From positions 186,001 through 250,000 of the forward strand of contig NW_026252088.1 of the NCBI RefSeq assembly GCF_025399195.1: a stretch of DNA of 64,000 bases. The letters are read 5' to 3'. Position 1 is the stretch's first letter. Each line of letters starts with the position of its first letter. The translations under genes were made by a program, and so were the position numbers. This DNA comes from Umbelopsis ramanniana AG. Taxonomy: Eukaryota > Mucoromycota > Umbelopsidomycetes > Umbelopsidales > Umbelopsidaceae. The notes beneath the pieces were generated by a model that did not search any database, was not told the origin of the DNA, and was given only the letters and a program-made list of their open reading frames with translations. This document shows, one piece after another, positions 24,088 to 35,792 of this stretch.

Positions 24088-24804
24088 ATGCCTACCACCA
24101 CCACAACGTCCAGCAACAACTTTGAGTGGGCTGATTTTGCTTCTTCGGTCCTGCTCATGATATGGTATGGAGTTTCCTACAATGAAGCGCAACAGCAAGA
24201 ATCATTTCGACAATTCAGTCGCAACCTACTTTCCACCATGCAAGTTAGTTCATCGGTGGTGATTTTATCACTCAAGTATGTGTCTTTGTTACGACAAGGT
24301 CACGCTCAAACTGGAGCTGCGGGCTCTGAATATCGATTACTGGTCGCATCCCTCATGCTTGCTTCCAAGTTCTTGGATGACAGTACCTATGCGTCTCGTA
24401 CATGGGCCCAAGTGTCTCGCATCCCATTAGACGATTTGAACAAGAGTGAGACCGAATTCTTAATAGCCATCGGATATTCCCTGCATGTGCCGGAGTTACA
24501 ATATCTAGAATGGCTCAAGTACTTGGAAGAACTTATTCGCCAGCCACAATTAGTGATGCACGCCAAACGTTCTCGCACAACAATGGAAGGTCACATGAAA
24601 AGGAGACGGGTCAGCAGCAATAATGTTACAAGTTTCCAGCCCTATCATCACACACCGTCGTATTCCTCAATTGAGATGGTGGCCCCAACCGCCGTGTACA
24701 CTCTACCGCAGTTCGACCCGATGATGTTGATGCCTTTCATCTCAAACTTTGGTCTGGCAACCAAAATGCGTCATATTCCACATGCTGGGCATGTGCGTGT
24801 CTAG
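24088..24804 (+). CDS. CLG1-like (Pho85-type) cyclin
   Basis: Cyclin-box protein of 238 residues without introns, unusual in this window. The cyclin N domain spans about residues 30-150: LSLKYVSLLRQG, then SEYRLLVASLMLASKFLDDS and TWAQVSRIPLDDLNKSETEF, ending LIAIGYSLHV. The KFLDD and LN..E.EFL patterns match the PCL/Clg1 group of cyclins that partner Pho85-type kinases, rather than mitotic B cyclins. The C-terminal 80 residues are basic then hydrophobic (KRSRTTMEGHMKRRR) and may be disordered. The start chosen (24088, preceded by CA) fits better than the upstream in-frame ATG at 24022, which lies in a T-rich leader. Confidence 0.8.
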   Translation: MPTTTTTSSNNFEWADFASSVLLMIWYGVSYNEAQQQESFRQFSRNLLSTMQVSSSVVILSLKYVSLLRQGHAQTGAAGSEYRLLVASLMLASKFLDDSTYASRTWAQVSRIPLDDLNKSETEFLIAIGYSLHVPELQYLEWLKYLEELIRQPQLVMHAKRSRTTMEGHMKRRRVSSNNVTSFQPYHHTPSYSSIEMVAPTAVYTLPQFDPMMLMPFISNFGLATKMRHIPHAGHVRV

Positions 24805-25240
24805 ACTTTTTTTTACACTCCAACCTTCTTTTTGCTTCATGCCCTACCTTAGTTTCCCCCCCCCATGTTGTACAACAAACACAATGTGTATCTTGACGAG
24901 ATATCTCCCCTCTCTCCTCACATTTGTCCATTTGTAAATATTGTTATTGATTTCTTTTTTTTTTCTTTCTGCCCAGTCCCCAGCAATGTACACACACACC
25001 CCTTTTAACCCACCACTAATACATAGTTCGTTCAAATATATTCACATTCATAGAACTGTTTGTGTTTCATTAGGCGTTGTTGATCTTGCGTGTTCAAGGA
25101 GATGTGTGTAACCATCAGAGCATCGTGGCTGGCTACATGAACCCAATAACTGGTTTAAACCCACCAGAAAGAAAATATCCCCGCGATGATGGGATTTTTT
25201 TATTTTAAATTGTTCATGTATAAAAAAAAACCAGTAAGCC
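24805..25240. other. Convergent 3' flanks
   Basis: About 430 bases between the cyclin gene and the sterol reductase gene, with C and T runs. No gene seen. Confidence 0.5.
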
Positions 25241-27289
25241 CTAGTAAACGCCTGGGGGGGGGAAGTCAGCAAATTTATTTTGAGTTTTGGATTTCTCCCT
25301 TTTGTCCGATTACACTTCTGTCCAGTTTCCTTACCTGGAAGGATTCTGCTTTTGACAATCTCACAGTATTTCTCCCAATCTTTTCCATACTTCTTGTGAC
25401 ACTTTTCGTCATCTCGTCGTTCACGGTGTACAAGCAAGATTGTGAAATAAATGGCGTAAAAATATGGGATGGGGGACCCGAATCCACAAGGTAGGCAATA
25501 AGCAAGCCCCATCATCAGGTCTCCAAGATAATTAATGTGTCTAGCTCTTCCCCACCAGCTGCTCGTGATAAGTCGGCTGCCGGTGGACGTTTGAATATAC
25601 TTGAGATCTAAAATAAAATAAGAAAAAGGTCCCTTAGTTTTTCCGCGGATACCCTAAATTAGCCCTTGACAACAATCAACTCACGCTTGACCTCAGGTGC
25701 ATGCGGATCGGTCCTAAATCTGTCCTTTTCCCCGTTAGCCGCTCTGAAGATGTAATAACCGCCAGCCAGCAGACCGACAATCACCGCTATTTGCCAATAA
25801 TGAAGGTCCACAGGGAAATCCACCAAATAGCGTGCTTGCATACAGTACACCATAGGAACCCAGCATAAATTACCAAATGCCAGCATAAACCCAAATCCGT
25901 CGGTTGTGATGTCCATCGTGGTTAAAATAGCAGACTATGGAAAGAGTGCCCCAAACGGGAATTATGTTAGAAAAATCGAGGGGATGGTGTTCCCCCCTTT
26001 TGCTCTCCTTGGGTTGCTCAAATGACCCCTTAGGGACCCTCCTTTCACGCATCTTTCATGTTGTTATATTTGTTTGCTAGCAATTTGTTGTTGTTTGATG
26101 CCCCGTCCGTTCACTACAAAAAATATAGCTTTTATAGCCAAGCCTTCCTTGCACTTACCTCATTGTATAAAGCATCCACAATATACAACACTTGCGCAAA
26201 CACAACGAGGACCATGCTGTTCGTGACACGGCCTAGATTGGTGTATTGCTTGGCAGCCATACAGATATCCATGAGAAGCCATCCGATCAAGTTGGGTCGC
26301 AATTCAACAAAGAATTTAATATCAAAATCTCTGATACGTGGGTTGAGTTCTCGTCCAATCATGAACTGGCATGTTGAAAAAGGATTGATTGAAACAAGCA
26401 ATTTTTTTTTTCAAGGGGTGGCATGAGCGATTAGCTGGTTGCTATGGATCGTCAAAATAACAACATAACTTACATCGTAGACCGCAGTGCCTGTGTTACC
26501 TCCTAAAGCCAGCATTTTACCAGGTTTGAAGCTAGTGTAGTAAACATATGCAGACACCAAGAAGGACGTGAGGATGGAGGCTAAGCAAAACGACAGGTAA
26601 TTGTCGTACACCCAGCCTAGAGCGTTGATACCAGCGCCTCTGAACATCATAGCATTCATGGTAATCAAGGCTTGCAAGCAACCGAGAGCTAGTGAGGTGG
26701 TGCGAAGGCAAGTCATTAGTATGGACACTTTCTTCTTTTACTTTCCAAGTGTGTCACTTGGCTACTTACCATTTATCTTGTACTTCAAAACGCGTCCATC
26801 ACGTAACTTGGTGCCGTCCACCATGTTACCGGGCAAAGACACGGACATGACAGCCAAGTTAATTAGAAAACCAAAATACCACGCAAACGCCCACACATTA
26901 ACGTTCTTTTGGATGTTCTCCCATGATAACCATATACGTAAATTGTTCACAGAGATGTTCCAAAAGTTTTGAGAAGGATAACCGGTGGCATCGCAAAAGG
27001 TGGCGAAAAACAACACCACAGCTGGTAAACCTACGATCATCCCAATTGCGCCAATGGGTCCTCCAAACCTAATGATGTAAATAAGTATGTGTATGCTTGT
27101 TTGGAGTACAACTCTGTTCGCTTACTCATAGTGCTTGGTGACGGGATTAAGCTTGGATGAGCTGACGGTGGTAGATCCTTGGTTTTTTTTGGCCATGGAT
27201 GAGCGCGTTCGTCGAAAGGCGGGAGGAGTATCTGCTGAGGTTGAGGAGGCAGTACGTTCTGCTGCAGCACGTCTTCGGGTAGTCACCAT
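25241..27289 (-). CDS. ERG24: Delta(14)-sterol reductase (ERG24-like)
   Basis: Polytopic ER enzyme that reduces the C14-C15 double bond left after lanosterol demethylation in ergosterol synthesis, using NADPH. Exons: 27289-27126, 27068-26770, 26688-26474, 26365-26159, 25934-25685, 25607-25335 and a last coding exon of only 11 nt, 25251-25241, which supplies the end of ...RILPGVY. Total 472 residues. Family signatures: [36 protein letters not shown], and the sterol-reductase motif [14 protein letters not shown] followed by LPCG. The GTxLRDGR motif points to the C-14 reductase/lamin-B-receptor branch rather than ERG4. The 55-residue basic, Ser-rich N-terminus has no membrane segment. Without the small last exon the frame would run on into sequence with no likeness to the family. 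Confidence 0.93.
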
Positions 27290-27774
27290 TTTGTGATCAG
27301 GGATTCACCTTTATACAGATTGCTGGGTAGGGCAAAAAATGAAGAGGTAATGCGAGAAAACCCCGCTGCCCGCCTAAACCTTTTCATATCCGCGCGCTCA
27401 TCGTTAAAATCGAGATGTGGATTTTTTTTTTCTTTTTTTTTTTTTCTGCTGTTCACATCTCCGTCCTCAATTTCCCCATATACTTATAATGAGTCGCGGT
27501 CATACATCCAGATGATTGTATCTATGTGTCTTCCTCGTCCATTCAAGTGTAATTGGGAGCATTTTACAATTGAATTGCCTACGGTGGCCAAGGTTCACCT
27601 GACACCTTTTTCCACGTAAGATGGAGTATACGGTTCCTGTTTTGAGTTGATCCTTTCTTGCACGTTGTATACCCCAAACAGTTGTCATTCTGTGTTTCTC
27701 ATTCGTGTATTCCCGATTCATGTATTTTTATTTTAAAGTTTTCTTCCAACTGACGTTGTCTTCCATCAGCTCAA
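27290..27774. other. Intergenic, no gene seen
   Basis: About 480 bases between two minus-strand genes: promoter of the sterol reductase gene and 3' flank of ERV46. T-rich tracts near 27421-27445. Confidence 0.5.
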
Positions 27775-29446
27775 TCAAAGCGCTTTGCCAAGCTCCATCT
27801 TCTTACGGAGCTGGCGTTCAGCTCGGTAAACGACAGAATCAACGATTCCTGCCACAGTAAAAATACCACCTACAATGGCACAAACGCCAGTTAAGAAACT
27901 GGTGAAGGAGGGTCGTGTTTCCTGATATATAACCAACATGGGTGAGATGTCCAAGTTGAAAAAGACGCCTATATCGGTTCATGCATGGATGGAACAGAAA
28001 GGGATTAGCAATGGTACTGATGGATATATGCACATGACGTTCGCTTACGTACCCGGCAAACCTTCTTGGCCCTGTCTAGTTATGATCCCTCTTTCGTGTT
28101 CGGTCACTGAGTATTGGTTGGTGTAAAGCTTCATTCCATTCAGATATCTGAATTCGGTGGAAACAATCTTCAAAAAATACTGATACATCATACCAACTGT
28201 AGATGAGAATATACGTTAATAGCCGGTTTACAAAGTGATAAAAGAGACGTGGCCATTGGAGGTGAAACGGGGCCAGTTCAACAATATTATCTATCAGCGC
28301 TCAAACAGAACAACTTACAATCATTCGTAACACGACTGGTGTTATCCAATGGATTTGTGAGCTCTACAGGTGTTCCTTTGGCTGTACGTCGCTTCATTTT
28401 ATCAGGGATCACATCGCCGAATTGAAGCTTGTTAATATGATGTGTAAAGTCAAACTTGTGGCCATCCGGGGCGCCAGCAATGTACCCAGCCATATCGTGG
28501 ACATGCATGTGTGATTGTTGGAAGGACTGTCCAGGAGCAATATGGAAGTTACCGCGGACCTTGTTCACTTGGAGGTGACCATGGATGTTGCAACCTTCAT
28601 TGGACTGGGTTTCAATTTTATCGCGCCAACCTTCTTTGACACATTGTTCATACATAGAAGGGTCGTTGAACCCCCATCCCGCCTTGATATATGCTTCTCG
28701 TACGTCTTCGCAAGTATTACAGCACCCATTTTCATGTGGGGAGGGTGCTCCGTAACAGCTTCCACAATGATCAGGGTCGTCTTGCTTCAATGCGAGTTCC
28801 GCTCCTTCGCTATTGTCACCGAGTTCTACAACGTTGCATCAGGTTAGGGATCACTACCATAAACAGGCAATGGCAATACAATGCTGCCTGTATACAGTCG
28901 CATTGTTCTACTTACTATGCGCTTTCTCAGATTCAATTTGATTTCCGGCTAAATCAAGTCGCACCTTATAAACATCATGTGTAAATCCTGAAAGATGTTG
29001 ACCGGAATCATCCATGATATCCACGCTAAGCACTGTACCATGAAGAAGTTAGATATCTAGCCGACATGGCTTCATCAACCACCTAAACTTACAATAGCAA
29101 GGGATCTTTGGGAACGTCACATTAAAAGTGATGGGAAGCTTATCCTTACGTCCCTTGTCGATAACTAATTCTGGCTTCATGACCGAGGTTCTATATGCAG
29201 ATAATTCTGATAACACCAATATAGCAATGAGAAGACCACTGATGATGGTTACTGCATGTTGAATTTCGACAAATGGGATGAAGGCAAGGTCAGAAACTCA
29301 GGGGGGACGGGCCAAAAGTGGATGAAAATTAGTTGAATGATCTAACCTGCTGCACCACTTGTAGTTTTGACTCGGAAATCATCAAGAGTCTTTGCGTATG
29401 CGTCGAGGCTACGGAACCTACTCAAGACAGATCCCTGCTTTGGCAT
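27775..29446 (-). CDS. ERV46: ERV46/ERGIC3 family cargo receptor of COPII vesicles
   Basis: Membrane protein that cycles between ER and Golgi with Erv41 and helps retrieve or select cargo. Exons: 29446-29347, 29251-29093, 29032-28916, 28825-28319, 28196-28053, 27968-27775; 406 residues (yeast 415). The N-terminus (SRFRSLDAYAKTLDDFRVKT) is followed by a first membrane segment (ISGLLIAILVLSEL), a large lumenal part with the cysteine cluster CGSCYGA...NGCCNTCEDVREAY, and a second membrane segment near the C-terminus (FLTGVCAIVGGIFTVAGIVD). The CCNTC motif is specific to the ERGIC3/Erv46 branch as against Erv41. The first intron donor is GTTAGA, weaker than the others. The ATG at 29446 gives the usual short cytosolic tail. 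Confidence 0.93.
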
Positions 29447-30191
29447 TGAAAAAGGCTGATCTTGGACAATGGGTTATGGAATGAACGCTGGAACAACTTT
29501 AGTGGGTGAAATTTGGTGAACTCAAAGCTCTAGCCAATCAAGACTCTCCAATGCATCCTCGGAATTTTTAAGGTCCGCATCACCATGAAAAGAAGCACAT
29601 TTTTCTGTTGTCAAGCAAATGACACGCAAATGAAAGCAAGCATGGGTACGAAGAGACACACACAGTTTGAAGAAGAAATTATTTATGCAATTTTAAAACA
29701 GCTTGTGTTTCTATCTCTCCCATACAGAGCTACATCGCTCGGATGTGGGCAGTCTTGATCAGATAATCCAAGGGAAAAACACATTGCCGATGATGCCGCC
29801 CTGGCGAACGTAAGACCAGAGTCAGCGTTCCTGCGGGAACTATCGTACGGCCGGTATCTATTCATAACATTTTAGATCATTATTGTTTGCTACTAGTGAC
29901 TCTTTTCTTCGACGTTGCTTTTGTCATTTTTACATCCTGAACCATTTTAACAATCATGACGCACAAAATATAAGCGAGCGCACACTCAAGCGCATCGTGC
30001 CGCCAGCTACAGACACAATTGATTGATAAAAAAAAATAATTACAAAGTTTATAGTGGATGATGCGTGGAAATATTGGGAATGGGGGCAAAACGCTCAGTG
30101 CGTTACTATACAATAGAAATACTGTACGAAAAAGCAATTGGCCGGATAGTAGATAACCAATTGATAATCGCTTGCTTAATGAACCACCTCT
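29447..30191. other. Intergenic, no gene seen
   Basis: About 745 bases with the ERV46 promoter on one side and the phosphatase 3' flank on the other. Two short minus-strand frames show no family likeness. Confidence 0.5.
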
Positions 30192-31371
30192 TCAGTTCTG
30201 TTGTTCCGGGTTGTAAGGGATCTCATAGACACCACCAAGGATGACGTAGGGACGGTAGGTGAAGTTGCGAAGGTCATCCATTTTCGTTACGCCAGAAAGG
30301 ACCAACACAGGGTCAATTTGAGAAGTCACACCAGCAACAATACTGCAAACACAAGTTTCATGATTTAGCAACGTATATCTTGCAGCAACGAGATGACTTT
30401 AAGAATGTGACTTACTCAGTATCCATACGGTCGCCAATGATGCAGGTATCTTCATGGTTTATTCCCAATGATCGCTGGGCATAACGCATGATGAGAGCGG
30501 AAGGCTTGCCGCAGAAGAAGGCCTTGGTCTTGGTAACAAGTTCAATGGCAGCGGTGAAAGCTCCACAGCTTGGAATAACCTCTCCCTTGGAGTTGAGGGT
30601 CTCTACATCCAAATTGGTTGCGATCAACTTTGCTCCCTTCATCACCAAAGAGACAGCCTTGCACATCTTTTCATAATCGTATGAAGGTCCTTCTCCAAGG
30701 ACAACATAGTCAGGGTTGACATCATTCATATAGAATCCCTTGGAATAGAGAGCAAAGGTCAATCCTGGCTCGCCAATAACATAGCAGGAACCTCCTTCAG
30801 GCATCTGAGTAGAGAGGAATTGGGCGGTAGCCAAAGCGGCAGTGTAAAATCGGCTTTCATCGACATCAATTCCGAGACGACCCAACTTTTGTTTCAGTTC
30901 TCTGGGCGTAGGTGCCGAGTTGTTTGTCAAGAACAAAAATTCCTTGTTGTTATCATGCAAGAACTGGACGAATTCCTTGGCTCCAGGTAACAAAGTAGAG
31001 CCCTATTGCAAAGCATGAATGTTAGCCACAAAGTCTATGATCCCAACCCCACACTGCTCACTTTGTTTACTTACATGATAAATAACGCCATCCATATCGA
31101 TAATATAACCCTTTTTGTTACGGATATCATTCAATCTTGAGGTGTGGATGACTTCATCGGTAAGAAGAGCCAAGTCCTTCAAGACTGCAGTAGAGAGAGG
31201 AGCACTTCTTGATTGTGTGTACTTGTACTCGTTTCCTGGGGTGGCGATGGGTGATGACGCTACTGACGAGTCGTATTGAACCTCGCTACCAAGTGTGGTG
31301 GAAATAAAGGGATGGACCATGTCATCGAGTTGAGGAATGGAGCCTGTAGAGTTTGCTTGGGACGGTATCAT
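30192..31371 (-). CDS. HAD-superfamily phosphatase (PHO13/NagD type)
   Basis: Phosphatase of HAD subclass IIA, related to yeast Pho13 and mammalian phosphoglycolate phosphatase, which remove phosphate from small metabolites such as 2-phosphoglycolate. Exons: 31371-31075, 31002-30416, 30342-30192; 344 residues. Motif I is YIIDMDGVIYHG (nucleophile Asp plus acid/base Asp), motif II LFLTNNSAPTP, then a cap domain, and motif IV IIGDRMDTDIVAG. All catalytic residues are visible. It carries about 85 extra N-terminal residues, Ser/Thr rich and not similar to a mitochondrial presequence, compared with the usual 300-residue form. The exact substrate is not readable from sequence. Confidence 0.9.
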
Positions 31372-32635
31372 AGTGGACAGCAGAGAAAAATTCAGAAAAT
31401 AAAATGATTAGGTGAAACCTAAATAAGCTCGTATCGACATACCTTGATATTTATATGTTCGTCGAATCGATTTTATCGGCTTGACAAAATTTTTGGTTTC
31501 GGGACCTTTGTTTCGCCTATAAAGGTGTTGCTAAGCGTTAACGTCATTCACCACCAGCCAGCTTTTATGGTCTTTAACCTACAGTTGGCTTCTAACACCA
31601 CATCATAAGGTTTTATTTTGTTCGTTCCGGCATCTATCAGCTCTGTCATCCACCTAATGCCCCAACATGGTGTGCATGGCTTATCTTCAGTATAGAGAGA
31701 CTGACTCTATGCCAATCATGATAGTGAACAGCATCCGGTTTTCAATTTGACGCTAATGCCGATAACCATCATGATAGTGGACAAGCGGAGTATGGTTTAT
31801 GATATCTGCAGTGCGTTGGTATGAATGGGTTTGCAGGGACCCGGGTCGTCGTGGATTAAAGTACCTTTTTTTTTTTATCAACGGAAGGGGGATACGGTTG
31901 AATTACAGTAAGATGATACATGACAAATAGCTTAGTGATGAAACAATTTAATGAAGACAGGTGATATTGCATCAATAAAATAATAGCATTTCAATGCCTG
32001 CTTGAATTTGTTACATGGCTCGAAAATGATTCAAGTTGATGCCCTGTCAAAAACGCTAGTCACGTCGCAGTTTATAATTACCCGCTTCGACAAATGTCAT
32101 AATAAGTCCGAAATTTAAAACGACCAAGGTTGAAGAAAACAACATGTGCTGGTGCCCGATCAATCGACGGAGCCCATAGTATGGTTGCTTCATGGTATTC
32201 TCTTCAATACTCGTGTTTAAAAAAATGGATATATGTTGCAAGTCTTACGGATCAAAAGTGGGATTTCCATATTTGGTCATTTGTCGACCTCAGTGTTGGC
32301 AATGCACAAGCCAATACTTGTCAACATCATATCATTGAGAGAGCAAAACTGCCTCAACATATCATTCAATGACCGCCCAATATAAAGTATGTTTAGGATA
32401 GAAAGCTCAACAGCATGTATAGTGGTATTCTGCTTTGTGGCTCTGTTCAATAGTCTCGGCACTATAGGTTCATTGCTCATAAAATTGCCTGATAATCGGC
32501 GCGGCAAGATTTTTGTACTATTTCCATTGACCCTGTGGTAATGCTGGCATACGAAAAGCAAGGCATCTTTTCCTCCTTTCCTTCCTTTCCTTCCGGCCAA
32601 TTTAGAATACCACACCGACAACTCAGCTAATAGAC
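31372..32635. other. Intergenic, no gene seen
   Basis: About 1.26 kb between divergently transcribed genes (phosphatase on minus, small membrane protein on plus). No conserved motif or coding frame recognised. Confidence 0.5.
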
Positions 32636-33013
32636 ATGGCTCCATCACTATCTGGGGAGGCGCTGCCGTCTTACGATGAGATTTCAAAACCAGCTTTGGC
32701 CTATAGATTAGCACCTCCGCCTTATACAGCTGCCGCTCGCGATGACGACGAGGTGCTGGGGTTCAATGGACTGGGATACGATGAATTAACATTGAGTGCT
32801 GGAGAACAAACAGTGTATAAGACTCGTATGCTGTTGACCATGATAGCCATCGTCATGACCACAGGACTAATGGTTACACTTGGAGTTCTATTATTCCCTG
32901 CTTCGGGTGGCAAGCCGCAGCAACAAATTTGCTGGAATCCATGTTCTAATCGATCAGAAACCATCAACACGAGTAATTGTTGTGCAGGATTTTTCTGTAG
33001 CCCCTCTTGTTAG
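32636..33013 (+). CDS. Small membrane protein with PPxY motif and six-cysteine tail, unknown
   Basis: Not recognised; 125 residues, no intron. The N-terminal half has LPSYDE (10-15) and a PPPY motif (27-30), which fits a ligand for WW domains of Nedd4/Rsp5-type ubiquitin ligases. One membrane helix follows (about 65-87, MLLTMIAIVMTTGLMVTLGV). The 38-residue tail ends with cysteines 99, 103, 115, 116, 121 and 125, spaced C-x3-C-x11-CC-x4-C-x3-C, a pattern close to inhibitor-cystine-knot domains, and one N-glycosylation-like sequon (NRS). With PPPY inside and the cysteine tail outside, it would be a single-pass protein with a small disulfide-rich ectodomain. Function is unknown; the topology is an inference. 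Confidence 0.6.
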   Translation: MAPSLSGEALPSYDEISKPALAYRLAPPPYTAAARDDDEVLGFNGLGYDELTLSAGEQTVYKTRMLLTMIAIVMTTGLMVTLGVLLFPASGGKPQQQICWNPCSNRSETINTSNCCAGFFCSPSC

Positions 33014-33378
33014 CACCATCATCATTCCAACGCTAGTTTTACCATTGCATATGAAAATGACCACGGGGATTTCGCCGTGACCAAATAATTTATAGCACTA
33101 AAAGTCTACTAAATTATAATCACTACTATAAAGGTCCTTTTCATAGGTGTATCATAATTACTCATTCAAAGCAACATGTACATTGCTGTAGGCTATCAAT
33201 CATAATAAAATATGGAGCCTTTTCTTTCAAAGTCAATTAGGGAAAGTCGTTTTATTGATCTAAATATGAGCATGACAGATTTTTGGGATCTTGCAAAATG
33301 GGGTTTATGTAAACGTGGATGAAAAAAAAAAAAGAAGAAGAAAAAAAAAAGAATTCGTGTCACTTTACAATTGCAGCT
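33014..33378. other. Convergent 3' flanks
   Basis: About 360 bases between convergent genes, with an AATAAAA signal near 33203 (plus strand) and an A/G tract near 33320-33350. No gene. Confidence 0.55.
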
Positions 33379-35615
33379 TTACAATCGCTGCTTCACCCAG
33401 CCTTCAAGGCCACCATCCAACCACAACTCTTGGACACTTTTGCCGAGAACGCCAACTTTGTAGACCTTTTCGCTACCATCAGCCTGCTTGACAATCACCT
33501 TTCCTTCACCAACCTTGATCTCCGCATTCCATCCAGTACGCTTGGTCAGATCAGACGTACCAACGTTGTTCTTCAGGTCATTGACAAGTTCAGGGGATTC
33601 AAGAAGCAAAAGTGCATTGTTGATGGAGTTACGCTTGAAAATATCAGAGAAGGATCCAGCAATCATGATGGTAATGCCCCGTGACTTGATGGCTGTAGCA
33701 GCTTGCTCTCTAGATGAGCCAGTACCAAAGTTGAAACCGCCAACCAGGACATCAGAATTCTTTACAATATCAACGAACTTGGGATCATAGTTCTCCATGA
33801 CGACCTTGCGCATATCGTCTGTGGTCATATCATCGTTGTAGGTGTATTTTCCAGGGTAAATGCCGTCGGTATTGAGATTGTCTGCATGACAGAAAAGTAG
33901 TTCTCCTTTGATGGTAGATGGGAAGTTAGGCAAAACTTCAGTGCTGCTGGAATCATCGTCTTCCTTGTTGGTGTTCAAAGTTTCAATGGTGAATTTGGGC
34001 TCTGCAGTGGATTGAGTAGTTCCGTTGGGTCCAACAATCTTTCCAGCAATGGCAGATGCAGCAACCACGGCTGATCAGTATGAATGTTAGTTACATGGGT
34101 TCCATTCACACTATCATGAATGTTTTTTTTAAATTACCTGGTGATGCAAGGTAGGCCTTGGCACTAGGGGATCCCATACGACCCTTGAAGTTACGGTTGG
34201 TGGCAGAAATACCGACTTCACCATCCTTGAGCAATCCTGTACCCAATCCAACGCATGGTCCACATCCAGCAGGAAGAACCTTGGCACCAGCATTGACCAG
34301 AACATCCCAGTCTCCAGATTCAACAACTTCCTTTTGAACCTCTGAAGAAGCAGCTGCAATATAGAATTCTACACCTTCCTTAACCTTCTTTCCTTTCATG
34401 ACAGCGGCGGCTTGACGCAAATCGCCAGCTCGGGAGTTGACACAGGAGACCAAGTATGCCTTGTTAATGGCAATGTCCTCCTTCTCCAAAGCAGCAAGGG
34501 TATTGGCAACCTTGACTGAGTTAGGGCCAGAGATATGGGGCGACAGAGTTGAAAGATCCAGAGTCAAACGCTTGGCGTAGGTGGCGTTGGGAGATGCCTT
34601 GATAGGGTTGTTGACCAATTCTTGAATGGTTTGGTCGTTGATGCGAGGATGAGAGGCTGAGCCATTTCCTTTCTCAAATTGTTCCAATTCCAGGCGCTTT
34701 TGTCTCTTCTGCAAGTATTCGATGGTCAAGTCGTCCACTGGGAAGACACCAGCAAGAGCACCCCATTCAGTGGTCATATTAGCAATAGCTAGACGATCCT
34801 CAAGCGAAATTGCCTTCATGGTTTCCTCACTGCCGTGAAATTCGATTGCAGTGTTGAGAACCTCATCCTTGTTGAACAAACCACACAATGTGATGATGAC
34901 ATCCTTTCCTGTCACACCTGCTGGAAGAGTTCCTTGAAGATCGACCTTAACAACAGGTGGAATTTGCCACCAGGTACGTCCAGTGGCCCAGATAGCAGCG
35001 GCATCAGTACGAACAACGGGTGTACCCAAAGCACCAATACCACCATACATGTTTGAGTGCGAATCAGAGGCCACAGTCAAAGTGTATGGGAAGGCATAAC
35101 CTTCTTCGATCATAATTTGATGACCGATACCCCGTCCAGCTGGGTAGAAATCAACTTTATGGTCCTTTCCGAATTGTTCAATCTTGCGGTATTTCTCAAT
35201 ATTCTTCTCGCTTTTGTTTTGAACATCGTGATCCAATGCAAAGACCGGTTGACGTGGGTTATTGAACTTGGTTGCACCAATGGACTTGAACCTGGGGTAA
35301 TACTCTATCAGTCAGCACCTATAACGGTCAAAATACAGTTGTTACCAAGAAGACTTACTTGGGAATAACAGCACCGGTATTGTCGTGGGTAAGAACATGA
35401 TGAGGGCGAATCGTCACGTAGTCGCCACTCTTGACCAAATATCCTTCAGGCAAGTCTAGGGCATATTTTTGGACAATTTTCTCCACCAGGTTTTGTGTGT
35501 CTTTAGCGTCAGTGGTGGTAGCCAGACATCTTCGAGTAATGACTGTTGGAACAATGCGAGAGGTCGATACTGAGACCGTTCGCAATAATGGAGTCCTGGC
35601 AAGGGAGAGAATCAT
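33379..35615 (-). CDS. LYS4: Homoaconitase, mitochondrial (lysine biosynthesis)
   Basis: [4Fe-4S] hydro-lyase of the alpha-aminoadipate pathway, converting homoaconitate and homoisocitrate in the mitochondrion on the way to lysine; fungal hallmark. Exons: 35615-35359, 35291-34138, 34070-33379; 700 residues (yeast 693). The N-terminus ([20 protein letters not shown]) is Arg/Ser rich without acids, as in a mitochondrial presequence. Core motifs: [34 protein letters not shown], cluster ligands in [11 protein letters not shown] and [10 protein letters not shown], then [13 protein letters not shown], and the swivel-domain [13 protein letters not shown]. The family text GPCxGLGTGLL and [14 protein letters not shown] separates it from aconitase. 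A CAG acceptor just before the ATG suggests a 5'-UTR intron. It faces the G-gamma gene across 177 bp. Confidence 0.95.
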
Positions 35616-35792
35616 GTCTTGCACTGAAAAAGGTTAAAGAGACGAGATGTGATTAATCTCAGTATTGTATTTTTTTTCACCTCCGCCAGCTCATACTGAT
35701 GTTTGCGACATTGTGCAGTCACGATCTCGTGCTTTCTGACTTTTTGGCAGCGACTCAAACCTGGGAATACGAAGTTCAGCCTGTCTTCAGCC
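35616..35792. promoter_or_regulatory. Short shared promoter between LYS4 and the G-gamma gene
   Basis: Only 177 bp separate the start codons of two genes transcribed away from each other, so their promoters must overlap. A pyrimidine tract ending in CAG directly precedes the LYS4 ATG on its strand. Confidence 0.55.

Noticed and set aside
8911-27289. Possible sterol gene cluster (ERG9 and ERG24 in one window)
   Set aside because: The two genes are about 15 kb apart with unrelated genes between them and on opposite strands; ergosterol genes are usually dispersed in fungi.
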